A stretch of 64,000 bases of DNA, from positions 744,001 through 808,000 of the forward strand of contig NZ_KE386571.1 of assembly GCF_000427645.1 (NCBI RefSeq), read 5' to 3'. Positions 35,528 to 44,839 of the stretch are shown here, piece after piece (position 1 is the stretch's first letter; each line of letters begins with the position of its first letter). The position numbers and the translations under genes are program-made. The notes beneath the pieces were generated by a model. That model was given only the letters and a program-made list of their open reading frames with translations. It was not told where the DNA came from and made no database searches. The DNA comes from Sphingomonas phyllosphaerae FA2. GTDB lineage: Bacteria; Pseudomonadota; Alphaproteobacteria; Sphingomonadales; Sphingomonadaceae.

Positions 35528-35959
35528 ATGTACCGTTTCCTCGACCGACTGCCGCCGAACCTCGACGAGCATTTCCACTTCCTCACGGGCGCGATGCGAC
35601 AATGGACCGCCGCGGCGCGTGGCGGGCGTTGCCCCTGTGCGGCGCTCGCGCCGGGGTTCGGCTGGCGCGGGGTGATGGCCGCGCTGCCCGACTTCACCAA
35701 GTTGATGGCGTTGCTCGACAGCCATGCACTGCGCTGGCTACGCTTCGGAATGCCCGGGGCGGAGCATGTGACTGCGGCGGAGGCGACCTTGCTGGCGATG
35801 TTCGCGGCGGGACTGGAGGGCGACGAATGCGCCGTTCGCCGGATCGCCGCGACGCTGGTTGCGGAGACCGCCGCGGCCGACGTGGTCGAGCGGATCGCGA
35901 CCGCCGCCGAATGGGTTGCACTCCGCTTCGTGCAGGCGCCGCTCACCCAGCGCGACTGA
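35528..35959 (+). CDS. Hypothetical protein
   Basis: A 143-residue, mostly helical protein with a central GRCPCAALAPGFGW stretch and an Ala-rich C-terminal half. There is no signal peptide and no membrane helix. I do not recognise a family. Coding is supported by GC-rich third positions and a start at a clear ATG. The ribosome site (GAGGGTGATCC) matches part of the long 16S complement seen at the tiny ORF near 16.5 kb. Confidence 0.62.
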   Translation: MYRFLDRLPPNLDEHFHFLTGAMRQWTAAARGGRCPCAALAPGFGWRGVMAALPDFTKLMALLDSHALRWLRFGMPGAEHVTAAEATLLAMFAAGLEGDECAVRRIAATLVAETAAADVVERIATAAEWVALRFVQAPLTQRD

Positions 35960-36061
35960 CCCGCCTTGCCTGCACCCAAGCCTAGCTATGGTTGACCCTT
36001 CCTGCGCCGCACCATAATGCGCGCCATTCGCAAGAAATCCTCATATCAGACCGGATCGCCG

Positions 36062-36892
36062 ATGACCGACCTGCGTGCGCCAGTGCTTATCCCTGAATCG
36101 ACCGCTTTCAACAGCGTGGCGGTGAAATGGGTGCGTCACTGGAATGAGCATCTGTTCAGCTTCGCGGTCGAGCGCCCCGCGTCGTTCCGCTTCCGCTCCG
36201 GCGAGTTCGTGATGATCGGCCTGCCCGGCGAGGGCGGGACGGACGACAAGCCCGCCAAGCCGGTGATGCGCGCCTATTCGATCGCCAGCCCCGCGTGGGC
36301 GGAGGAGCTGGAGTTCCTGTCGATCAAGGTGCCGGGCGGTCCGCTGACCGAGCGGTTGCAGGCCGTGGAGCCAGGCGATCAGGTCTATCTCGGCAAGAAG
36401 CCGACCGGCACGTTGGTGCTCGACGCGCTGCTCGGCGGCAAGCGGCTGTTCTTGCTGTCGACCGGCACCGGCCTCGCCCCGTTCCTCAGCGTCGCGCGCG
36501 ATCCGGACGTGTACGAGCGCTTCGATCAGGTCGTGGTCGTCCACGGCGTGCGCCGCGTCAACGATCTGGCGTTTCACGATGAACTCGCCGCGCGGCTGGC
36601 CGATGATCCTTTGGTCGCGGACGAGGCTGCGACGCGCTTCCATTACGTTCCCGCAGTGACGCGCGAGGATTTCCACACCACCGGTCGCATCCCCGCGCTA
36701 ATCGAGAGCGGGCGCCTGTTCGAGGGGCTGGACGGCGAGCCGCGCTTCGATCCCGAAACCGACCGCGTGATGCTGTGCGGCTCGACCGCGATGATCCGCG
36801 AGATCGCGTCTATGCTGGAGCACAAGGGCTTCGTCGAGGGCTCGAACGCCAACCCCGGGCAATTCGTGATCGAGCGCGCGTTCGTGGATTGA
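36062..36892 (+). CDS. fpr: Ferredoxin-NADP(+) reductase
   Basis: A 276-residue FAD enzyme that exchanges electrons between NADPH and ferredoxin or flavodoxin. The FAD motif is RAYSIASP, and the NADP motifs are STGTGLAPFLSV and VVHGVRRVNDLAF. The C-terminal end GQFVIERAFVD is typical of the bacterial subclass I enzymes. It starts at the ATG giving MTDLRAPVL. An upstream in-frame ATG at 36017 would add 15 residues. Confidence 0.92.
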   Translation: MTDLRAPVLIPESTAFNSVAVKWVRHWNEHLFSFAVERPASFRFRSGEFVMIGLPGEGGTDDKPAKPVMRAYSIASPAWAEELEFLSIKVPGGPLTERLQAVEPGDQVYLGKKPTGTLVLDALLGGKRLFLLSTGTGLAPFLSVARDPDVYERFDQVVVVHGVRRVNDLAFHDELAARLADDPLVADEAATRFHYVPAVTREDFHTTGRIPALIESGRLFEGLDGEPRFDPETDRVMLCGSTAMIREIASMLEHKGFVEGSNANPGQFVIERAFVD

Positions 36893-36897
36893 GCCTC

Positions 36898-36945
36898 CCG
36901 TCATCCCGGACGACGGAGATCGAGGGTGTCTTCGCCGGGGTGACG
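36898..36945. repeat. Short degenerate inverted repeat downstream of fpr
   Basis: CCGTCATCCCGGACGACGG opens a short hairpin-prone element that ends CGCCGGGGTGACGG. It looks like a remnant of the family A/D palindromes seen elsewhere in the window, and lies between fpr and the DUF1272 gene. Confidence 0.5.
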
Positions 36946-36974
36946 GTCACCAGTAGACGCGCTAAACGCCCGGC

Positions 36975-37199
36975 ATGCTCGACATGCGACCCGATTGCGA
37001 ACGCTGCGGCGTGGACTTGCCCGCCGACGAGGGCGGCGCGTTCATCTGCTCGATGGAATGCACCTTCTGCGCCGAATGCGCCGATGCGCTCGATGAAACC
37101 TGCCCGAATTGCAGCGGCGAATTGCTCGACCGACCGGCGCGGGTCGGCAAGACGCTGAAGAAATACCCCGCCGCGACCGAGCGGCATCACCGCGCATGA
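36975..37199 (+). CDS. DUF1272 zinc-binding protein
   Basis: A 74-residue protein with eight cysteines in the DUF1272 pattern: CERC, then CSMECTFCAEC, then CPNC. This probably binds two zinc ions. The function is unknown. Its stop overlaps the thiD start (ATGA), so the genes are coupled. Confidence 0.93.
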   Translation: MLDMRPDCERCGVDLPADEGGAFICSMECTFCAECADALDETCPNCSGELLDRPARVGKTLKKYPAATERHHRA

Positions 37200-38023
37200 C
37201 AATCGCGCGCGTCCTGATCGTCGCCGGCTCTGATTCAGGTGGTGGCGCGGGCATTCAGGCCGACATCAAGACGGTCACGATGCTCGGCGGCCACGCGATG
37301 ACCGCCATTACCGCGATCACCGCGCAGAACACTCTTGGCGTCGAGGCGGTGGTGGCGCTGTCACCCGAAATGGTGCGGCGGCAGATGACGTGCGTGGTCG
37401 AGGATATTGGCGTCGACGCGGTCAAGATCGGGATGCTCGGCGGGGCTGCGATCGCCGCCGCAGTGGCCGACGAACTGACGAGCGGCCTTTACGCCGCGCC
37501 GATCGTGCTCGATCCGGTGATGGTCGCGACCAGCGGCGCGCAACTCGCCGACCCGGCCACCATCGCCGGTTTCGCACGGCTCGCGCGGATGAGCACGCTC
37601 GTCACCCCCAATCTCCCAGAACTTGCCGCGTTGGTCGCACGCGAGCACCTCGACATGGCCGATGTCGAGCCGGCCGCGCGCGACTATGCCGCGACGATCG
37701 GCGCGCCGGTGCTGGTGAAGGGCGGGCACGCCGAAGGCGAGACGGTGGTCGACCGGCTGATCGGCGCAGACGGCGTCATCGCCGAATGGGCCAACCCGCG
37801 CATCGATACCCGCCACAGCCACGGCACCGGCTGCACGCTCGCCAGCGCGATCGCCACCGGGCTGGCGGCGGGGCTGACGCTCGAACCGGCGATCGTGCGC
37901 GCGATCCGCTACGTCCGCGCCGCGCTCGTCGCCGCACCCGGGCTCGGAGCGGGGAACGGACCGATGGGCCATGCACTCGGCGACGCGCCGTTCGACCTGT
38001 GGGAGCGCGGATGCCTGGCCTGA
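37196..38023 (+). CDS. thiD: Hydroxymethylpyrimidine (phosphate) kinase
   Basis: ThiD phosphorylates HMP and HMP-P in thiamine synthesis. The 275-residue ribokinase-fold protein has VAGSDSGGGAGIQADIKT at the N-terminus, DPVMVATSG, the VTPNLPE region, VKGGHAEG and the anion-hole motif HSHGTGCTLASAIA. The start overlaps the DUF1272 stop and the end overlaps rnhB by 13 bases, so three genes form a compact operon. There is no room for a thiamine riboswitch directly in front of it. Confidence 0.95.
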   Translation: MTIARVLIVAGSDSGGGAGIQADIKTVTMLGGHAMTAITAITAQNTLGVEAVVALSPEMVRRQMTCVVEDIGVDAVKIGMLGGAAIAAAVADELTSGLYAAPIVLDPVMVATSGAQLADPATIAGFARLARMSTLVTPNLPELAALVAREHLDMADVEPAARDYAATIGAPVLVKGGHAEGETVVDRLIGADGVIAEWANPRIDTRHSHGTGCTLASAIATGLAAGLTLEPAIVRAIRYVRAALVAAPGLGAGNGPMGHALGDAPFDLWERGCLA

Positions 38024-38617
38024 AGCACGAGCGCGCCTGCCTGCCGCCGGTCGCGGGGGTGGACGAGGCGGGGCGCGGGCCGCTCGCCGGGCCGGTGGTC
38101 GCCTGCGCGCTGGTGCTGCCCGCCAAGGGCGTGCCGCGCGGGATCGACGATTCGAAGAAGCTCTCCGCCGCCGAGCGCGCGCGGCTCTATGCGCGGCTCA
38201 CCGATTGCGCGGCGCTGGGCGTCGGGATCGTCGAGCCGGGCGAGATCGACACGCTCAACATCTATTGGGCGACGATGAAGGCGATGACGCTCGCGGTCGA
38301 CCGGTTGGCGGAAGTGCTGGGGTGCGCGCCGGGGCACGTACTGGTCGACGGCAACCGCCTGCCGCGCTGGGGCTATGCCGCCACCGCGATCGTTTCGGGC
38401 GACGCGCACAGCCGCTCGATCGCCGCCGCCTCGATCGTCGCCAAGCACACCCGCGACCAGATCATGATCGCCGCCGCCGAATCGCATCCGCATTACGGAT
38501 GGCACGCCAACAAGGGGTATGGCAGCGCGCAGCACCTCGCCGCGTTGCGCGAGCACGGGCCGTCGCCGCTCCACCGCCGGAGCTTCGCACCGGTCGCGCA
38601 ATGCATTTTGCCGTTCT

Positions 38618-38619
<2 letters not shown>
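38011..38619 (+). CDS. rnhB: Ribonuclease HII
   Basis: RNase HII removes ribonucleotides from DNA. The 202-residue protein has the active-site pattern GVDEAGRGPLAGPVVA, the IDDSKKL motif, VDGN and the later acidic site around HTRDQIMI. The start at 38011 lies inside the end of thiD (13-base overlap). The next gene, ccrM, is separated by a leader rich in GANTC sites, the first of which overlaps this gene's stop codon. Confidence 0.96.
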
Positions 38620-39937
<1,318 letters not shown>

Positions 39938-39941
39938 TCCG

Positions 39942-39966
39942 TCACCCCTGCGCAGGGGCGACGGTG
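39942..39966. repeat. Family C half-copy downstream of ccrM
   Basis: GTCACCCCTGCGCAGGGGCGACGG is a compact palindrome (CCCCTGCGCAGGGG) resembling one end of family C, just after the ccrM stop. Confidence 0.65.
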
Positions 39967-40044
39967 GTGTGTCAGGTGTGGCGCGGGCGAACGCTGCTGG
40001 ACGCGCTGCCCTCGATGTCGCTGCTCGGAACGCTTCCCTGAACG

Positions 40045-40179
40045 CCGTCGCCCCTGCGCAGGCAGGGGCCCATGTCTGTCTCGTATGCGGATGACGTGGA
40101 CACATAGGCGTCGGTCGTGTGTCCGGCGGTCACGACAGACTACACAGACATAGGCCCCTGCCTACGCAGGGGGCGACGG
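40045..40179. repeat. Intergenic inverted repeat, family C copy 2
   Basis: Ends read CCGTCGCCCCTGCGCAGGCA and TGCCTACGCAGGGGGCGACG. Inner arms GGGGCCCATGTCTGT and ACAGACATAGGCCCC also pair. It lies between ccrM and folP in a 294-base gap that has no gene. Confidence 0.87.
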
Positions 40180-40231
40180 TTAAAAGGGCGGGCGGGTTCC
40201 GCTGCACGGGTGAACCCGCTACCGCAAGTGC

Positions 40232-41290
40232 ATGACGCTCCACCTCCGGCCGACCCACTTCACCGACGCGCCCTTCGCCTACCCGGATGGCCATGTCGCG
40301 CGGCTCGCCGGCGGGCTGCAATGGTTCGCCGCGTACGAGGTGATCGAGCCGACCACCCGCCGCATCGTTCCCGTCGCCGACATTGCGAAGCTCGGCGAGC
40401 GCGCCGCCACGCTCCACGCGCGCATCACCGCGCCGCGCGCGCCGTGGGTGCTCGGCGAGCGCACGCTTCGCTTCGACCAGCCGCAGGTCGCCGCGATCCT
40501 CAACGTCACCCCCGACAGTTTCTCCGACGGCGGCGCGCATGTCGACGACCCCGCCGGCGCGGCGTCCGCCGGGATGGCGATGGCCGCGGCGGGCGCGGCG
40601 GTGATCGACGTCGGCGGCGAATCGACTCGCCCCGGCGCCGCGCTGGTGTGGGAAGAGGATGAGGCGCGCCGCGTCGCGCCGGTCGTCGAGCGGCTGGCTC
40701 GCGCCGGAGCACTCGTCTCGGTCGATACGCGCAAGGCGGCGGTGATCGATGCGGCGTTGGCGTCGGGCGCGTCGATCGTCAACGACGTCTCGGCCCTGTT
40801 GTGGGACGAGCGCGCGCTGGAGATCGTCGCGCGCAGTGGTGCGCCTGTGATCCTGATGCATTCGCCCGATCCCAAGGCGGGCGGCCATGGTCGCCCGACC
40901 TATCGCGATGTCGTGACCGAGGTGTTCGACTGGCTGGAGGCGCGCGTCGACGCGGTGGTCGCGGGCGGTGTCGACCGTGCCCGGATTATGGTCGATCCCG
41001 GGATCGGTTTCGGCAAGTCGCTCGCTGACAATCTCGCGCTGCTCAACGGGCTGGCGCTGTTCCATGGGCTCGGTTGCCCGATCATGCTCGGCGCGAGCCG
41101 CAAGCGGCTGATCGGCGCGCTCGACAATGAAGCGCCGGTTGCGGCGCGGCTTGGCGGGTCGGTCGCGCTGGCGCTCGCGGGGGCGCAGGCGGGGGTGCAG
41201 CTGCTGCGGGTGCATGACGTCGCCGAGACCGTGCAAGCGCTGCGGGTTTGGCGGGGGCTGCGCGATCGGGCGCTGTCGGCCACCTCATGA
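40232..41290 (+). CDS. folP: Dihydropteroate synthase with N-terminal extension
   Basis: FolP joins pterin diphosphate with p-aminobenzoate in folate synthesis and is the sulfonamide target. The TIM-barrel domain starts near residue 86 with ILNVTPDSFSDGG and contains GGESTRPGA, DTRKAAV, NDVSAL, DPGIGFGKS and GASRKR. The 352-residue length is about 70-80 residues more than E. coli FolP. The extra part is an N-terminal segment (FAYPDGHVARLAGGLQWFAA onward) seen in related sphingomonads. A second possible start closer to the domain has no clear ribosome site. Confidence 0.94.
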   Translation: MTLHLRPTHFTDAPFAYPDGHVARLAGGLQWFAAYEVIEPTTRRIVPVADIAKLGERAATLHARITAPRAPWVLGERTLRFDQPQVAAILNVTPDSFSDGGAHVDDPAGAASAGMAMAAAGAAVIDVGGESTRPGAALVWEEDEARRVAPVVERLARAGALVSVDTRKAAVIDAALASGASIVNDVSALLWDERALEIVARSGAPVILMHSPDPKAGGHGRPTYRDVVTEVFDWLEARVDAVVAGGVDRARIMVDPGIGFGKSLADNLALLNGLALFHGLGCPIMLGASRKRLIGALDNEAPVAARLGGSVALALAGAQAGVQLLRVHDVAETVQALRVWRGLRDRALSATS

Positions 41291-41341
41291 CGGCAATGAA
41301 ATGAAACTGGCACGGATCGGTCTGATGTGCGTTAGCCGGGC

Positions 41342-42229
41342 ATGATCGTTACTGCCGTACCCCGTCTCACCCAGATCGTTCGCGAGGTCTGGAAGCCACT
41401 CGTGATCCTGTTCGTCTGGGATGTGATCGTCACGATCACGTATTACGTCCTGCCTTTCCATGCACCCGAACTGCCTTTGACGCTCTTCGGCTCGGCACTC
41501 GCGTTGTTCCTCGGCTTTCGCAGCAATTCCGCCTACCAGCGCTGGTGGGAAGGGCGGTCGTTGTGGGGGCTGATGATCAACGCCAGCCGCAATCTTGCGC
41601 GTGCCGCCCGTAACTTCCTGCCCGATCCCGACGCGCGCGACATGAAGCGAACGATCGTGTTGCGCCAGATCGCCTATGTGAATGCGCTGCGCTGCCAGTT
41701 GCGCAAGCAGAAGGTCGACGACGAAGTACTGCGTTTCCTGTCGCGCGGCGAGGCGGACTTCGCGCTCTCGCGCACCAACACCGCCAACGGCATCGTCGAC
41801 GGCACCGGCCGCCGCATCAACGAGGCGCGTGAGAAGGGCTGGATCGACACCATCCAGCAGACGTCGATGGAAAGCGTGCTGATCGATATCGCCAATGCGC
41901 AGGGCGGGATGGAGCGACTGAAGAACACGCCGCTACCCAACCAATATCGCTTCTTCCCGACGATCTTCACCCATCTGTTCTGCATCCTGCTGCCGATCGG
42001 GCTGGTCGAGACGCTTGGCTTCGCGACGCCGCTTGGCTCGACGGTGGCGGGGCTGATGTTCCTGGCGGTGCTGGCGATTGGCGACGATCTGGTCGACCCA
42101 TTCGCAAACACCGTCCATGACCTGCCGCTCAACGCGATGTGCCGCACGATCGAGATCGACCTGCTGCAAGCGATCGGCGACGAAGCCCCCGAGCCGATGG
42201 TGCCCGACAAGACCGGCGTGCTGTGGTGA
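41342..42229 (+). CDS. Bestrophin-family anion channel protein
   Basis: A 295-residue membrane protein of the UPF0187/bestrophin family. It shows the hallmark FLGFRSNSAYQRWWEGRSLWG after the first two helices and a C-terminal DPFANTVHDLPLNAM calcium-clasp-like segment. Bacterial members form pentameric ion channels. It follows folP by 51 bases on the same strand and may be read through from it. A family B palindrome lies downstream. Confidence 0.92.
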   Translation: MIVTAVPRLTQIVREVWKPLVILFVWDVIVTITYYVLPFHAPELPLTLFGSALALFLGFRSNSAYQRWWEGRSLWGLMINASRNLARAARNFLPDPDARDMKRTIVLRQIAYVNALRCQLRKQKVDDEVLRFLSRGEADFALSRTNTANGIVDGTGRRINEAREKGWIDTIQQTSMESVLIDIANAQGGMERLKNTPLPNQYRFFPTIFTHLFCILLPIGLVETLGFATPLGSTVAGLMFLAVLAIGDDLVDPFANTVHDLPLNAMCRTIEIDLLQAIGDEAPEPMVPDKTGVLW

Positions 42230-42273
42230 CACTTGCCCGCGCTTGTCGATGACATCCGGGTGAACAGACCATC

Positions 42274-42348
42274 GTCATTGCGAGCGTAGCGAAGCAATCC
42301 AGGGTGTCCTGATCCAACCCTGGATTGCTTCGCTACGCTCGCAATGAC
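42274..42348. repeat. Intergenic inverted repeat, family B copy 3
   Basis: A 75-bp palindrome with arms GTCATTGCGAGCGTAGCGAA and TTCGCTACGCTCGCAATGAC, between convergent bestrophin and SDR genes. Confidence 0.9.
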
Positions 42349-42355
42349 GGGGCGC

Positions 42356-43126
42356 TCAGAGCAAATACCCGCCGTCGCTGACCAGCACCGTCCCGGTCAT
42401 CAGCGCCGCCGCGTCGGACAGTAGAAACCCGACCTGCGCCGCCACTTCCTCCGGCTTCGCATAGCGCCCGAGCGGCGTGGCCAGTGCCGCCAGCTCCGCG
42501 AACGCCGCCTCGCGCCCGATCGCGGCGGCGCGGTCGGCGAACATCGGCACCGCGTCCCATACCGGCGTCTCGACCCCCGCCGGGGCGATCGCGTTCACGC
42601 GCAACCGTTGCGCCGCGCCTTCCTTGGCCGCGACCTTGACGAGCTGGATCAGGCCGGCCTTCGACGCGCCATAGGCCGCGACGCCCGGCTCGGCCTTGAT
42701 CCCCGCCGCCGACGCGACCGCGACGATCGCGCCGCTGCGCCCCTCCATCGCGCGCATCACGGCGCGCAGCGTCAGGAACGCGCCGTCGAGATTGACCGAC
42801 ATGATCCGCCGCCACTCGGCGAACGACAGGGCGGAAATCGCACCAGCCCCCGCGACCCCGGCGTTGACCACCGCGCCGTCGATCCCGGTCAGCACTGCTG
42901 CCGCCTCGTCCCAGAAGGCTTCGTCCGTGACGTCGCCGGGCAGCAGGTCGAGCGTGCAGCCGAGGTCGATATGCGCCAGCGCTTCGGCATCGCGATCGGC
43001 GACCACCAGCCGCGTCGCACCGCCCGCGGCGAGATGCTGCGCACAGGCAAGGCCGATGCCGGAGGCAGCGCCGGTCACGAGGTACGCGCGTCCGGCGAAA
43101 GAATAAGCGGCATTGGGCATTGTCAT
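42356..43126 (-). CDS. Short-chain dehydrogenase/reductase
   Basis: A 256-residue classical SDR with VTGAASGIG at residues 17-25, the VNAGVAG strand, catalytic Ser in ASAAGI context, YGASKAG and the late VSDGGYLL ending. The substrate is unknown. It lies 19 bases beyond the stop of the NtrC-family regulator on the same strand, so the two are probably co-transcribed, but no functional link is visible. Confidence 0.9.
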   Translation of the reverse strand: MTMPNAAYSFAGRAYLVTGAASGIGLACAQHLAAGGATRLVVADRDAEALAHIDLGCTLDLLPGDVTDEAFWDEAAAVLTGIDGAVVNAGVAGAGAISALSFAEWRRIMSVNLDGAFLTLRAVMRAMEGRSGAIVAVASAAGIKAEPGVAAYGASKAGLIQLVKVAAKEGAAQRLRVNAIAPAGVETPVWDAVPMFADRAAAIGREAAFAELAALATPLGRYAKPEEVAAQVGFLLSDAAALMTGTVLVSDGGYLL

Positions 43127-43145
43127 GCCCGCAACCGTGCCGTCG

Positions 43146-44555
43146 TCAGGCGGCGGTGTCGATCCCCAGCTCGTTGAGCTTGCGGTACAGCGTCGAACGA
43201 CCGATCCCCAGCCGCCGCGCGACCTCGGTCATGCGACCGCGATAATGCGCGATCGCCAGCCGGATGATGTCCGATTCGATCTCCTCCAGCGGACGCATGT
43301 GGCCGTCGGCGCCGAACAGCGCGACGCCCGGCATCTCGCCGCGAACACGCGGGGCAGGGCGGCTGCCCAGCGCCGCGATCTGCGGGAAGTCGGCGCGGGT
43401 GAGCGTATCGCCCTCGCACAGCACCGCCGCACGGAACAGCGCGTTCTGCAACTGGCGGACGTTGCCCGGCCAGTCGTAGAGCATCAGCAAGGTCAGCGCG
43501 TCGTCGGTGATGTTGAGGTGGCGCAGCCCCGGCTGGCGCGCGATCCGCTCGAGCAGATGACGGGCGAGCGCCGGAATGTCGCTGGCGCGCTCGCGCAGCG
43601 GCGGGATCGGCACGGTGACCGCGTTCAGCCGGAAGAACAGGTCCTCGCGGAAGCGCCCCGCCGCCACTTCGTCGGCCAGTTTCTTGTTGGTGGCCGCGAT
43701 CACGCGCACGTCGACCGCCTGCGCATGCCGCGCGCCTAGCGGCACCACCTCGCCACTCTGGAGCACGCGCATCAGCAACGCCTGCGCGTCGAGCGGCAGG
43801 CAATCGACCTCGTCGAGGAACAGCGTGCCGCCATGCGCGGCGACGAAGCGGCCCTGCCGCCGCTCGAACGCGCCCGCGAATGCGCCCGGCTCGTGCCCGA
43901 ACAATTCGCTGGCGATCGTATTGGCCGGCACCGAGCTGCAATTGACCGTGACGCGCTCCAGCGCGTTGCGCGGCGAGGCGGCGTGGATCGCCTCGGCGAC
44001 CACTTCCTTGCCGACCCCGCTCTCACCCTCGATCAGCACCGCGACGCGCGCGCGCGCCGCCTTGGCCGCGATCGACAGGGCAGCGCGAAACTCGGGCGCG
44101 GTGCCGACGATCTCGTCGAAGCCGAGCATCGCCGGGATCTTCTCGGTCAGCGGACGCAATTCGCCCCCGGCGGTCGCCCCGACCGCCGCCTCGAGCGCGT
44201 GGAGCAGTCGTTCGGGGGCCAGCGGCTTGCTGAGATAATCGGTCGCCCCCGCGCGCATCGCCTCGACGGCGCTGGCAACCGAGGCATGCGCGGTCAGCAA
44301 CAGGATCGGCAATTGCGGGCGATAGGCGCGCAGCTGCGCGATCACCGGCGCGGGTTCGATATCGGCCTCGGCATGGTGGAGCAGGATCGCGTCCAGCTGC
44401 ATCCCGTCTTCGGTGGCCAGCGTGGCCAGCGCGCTGCCGGCGTCCTCGGCCATGATCGTCCGCCAGCCGCCACGCGCCGCGATCGTCGCCACGACGCGCC
44501 GTTGCGCGGCTTCGGCGTCGATCAGCATCAGCAGACGTTGTCCGTTGCGCGTCAT
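43146..44555 (-). CDS. Degenerate NtrC-family response regulator
   Basis: The protein (469 residues from this ATG, or 475 from one at 44573) has a receiver domain, an AAA+ domain and a Fis-type helix-turn-helix (MTEVARRLGIGRSTLYRKL). Walker A is GESGVGKE and Walker B LFLDEVD, so ATPase function looks preserved. The receiver lacks the phosphoacceptor Asp (strand reads AILLHHAEAD), and the acidic pocket is reduced to LIDAEAAQ. The sigma-54 contact loop GAFTGA reads GAFAGA. Changes of this Thr are known to damage sigma-54 activation in NtrC. It may work without phosphorylation or with a different polymerase partner. Confidence 0.9.
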   Translation of the reverse strand: MTRNGQRLLMLIDAEAAQRRVVATIAARGGWRTIMAEDAGSALATLATEDGMQLDAILLHHAEADIEPAPVIAQLRAYRPQLPILLLTAHASVASAVEAMRAGATDYLSKPLAPERLLHALEAAVGATAGGELRPLTEKIPAMLGFDEIVGTAPEFRAALSIAAKAARARVAVLIEGESGVGKEVVAEAIHAASPRNALERVTVNCSSVPANTIASELFGHEPGAFAGAFERRQGRFVAAHGGTLFLDEVDCLPLDAQALLMRVLQSGEVVPLGARHAQAVDVRVIAATNKKLADEVAAGRFREDLFFRLNAVTVPIPPLRERASDIPALARHLLERIARQPGLRHLNITDDALTLLMLYDWPGNVRQLQNALFRAAVLCEGDTLTRADFPQIAALGSRPAPRVRGEMPGVALFGADGHMRPLEEIESDIIRLAIAHYRGRMTEVARRLGIGRSTLYRKLNELGIDTAA

Positions 44556-44709
44556 GTTGTGGCCAGGCCCCATGTTTCGTCCGATGCTGCCCTAGCGCCC
44601 TTGAGTAAAGGGGGGCTTAAACCGAACTGTCATGCGGCTATCACCATATTGCCTGTTGCTGATTGCTTAACTACGGTCACAGCAACCGTTCAAGGGGAAG
44701 AGGATCATC

Positions 44710-44832
44710 ATGGCCGAACCTGCCGATCTGAAGGCACATGAGGCAACGTATACGAGCATGATCGGCATGCTCAAATATGGCGCAGTCGCCTGTTTCCTGC
44801 TCGCGTTCCTCGTCATCTGGCTCATCTCGTAG
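44710..44832 (+). CDS. aa3-type cytochrome c oxidase subunit IV
   Basis: This 40-residue protein has a polar N-terminus with HEATYTSMIGMLKYG and one membrane helix to the end (AVACFLLAFLVIWLIS). This is the pattern of the small subunit IV of alphaproteobacterial aa3 oxidases. It has a strong ribosome site (GGGGAAGAGG region). The main oxidase genes are not in the window. It lies seven bases before pntAA and is probably co-transcribed with the transhydrogenase genes. Confidence 0.85.
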   Translation: MAEPADLKAHEATYTSMIGMLKYGAVACFLLAFLVIWLIS

Positions 44833-44839
44833 TCGCGCG

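Noticed and set aside
37100..37200. A thiamine riboswitch before thiD
   Set aside because: The DUF1272 coding region overlaps the thiD start and no conserved riboswitch core is seen.
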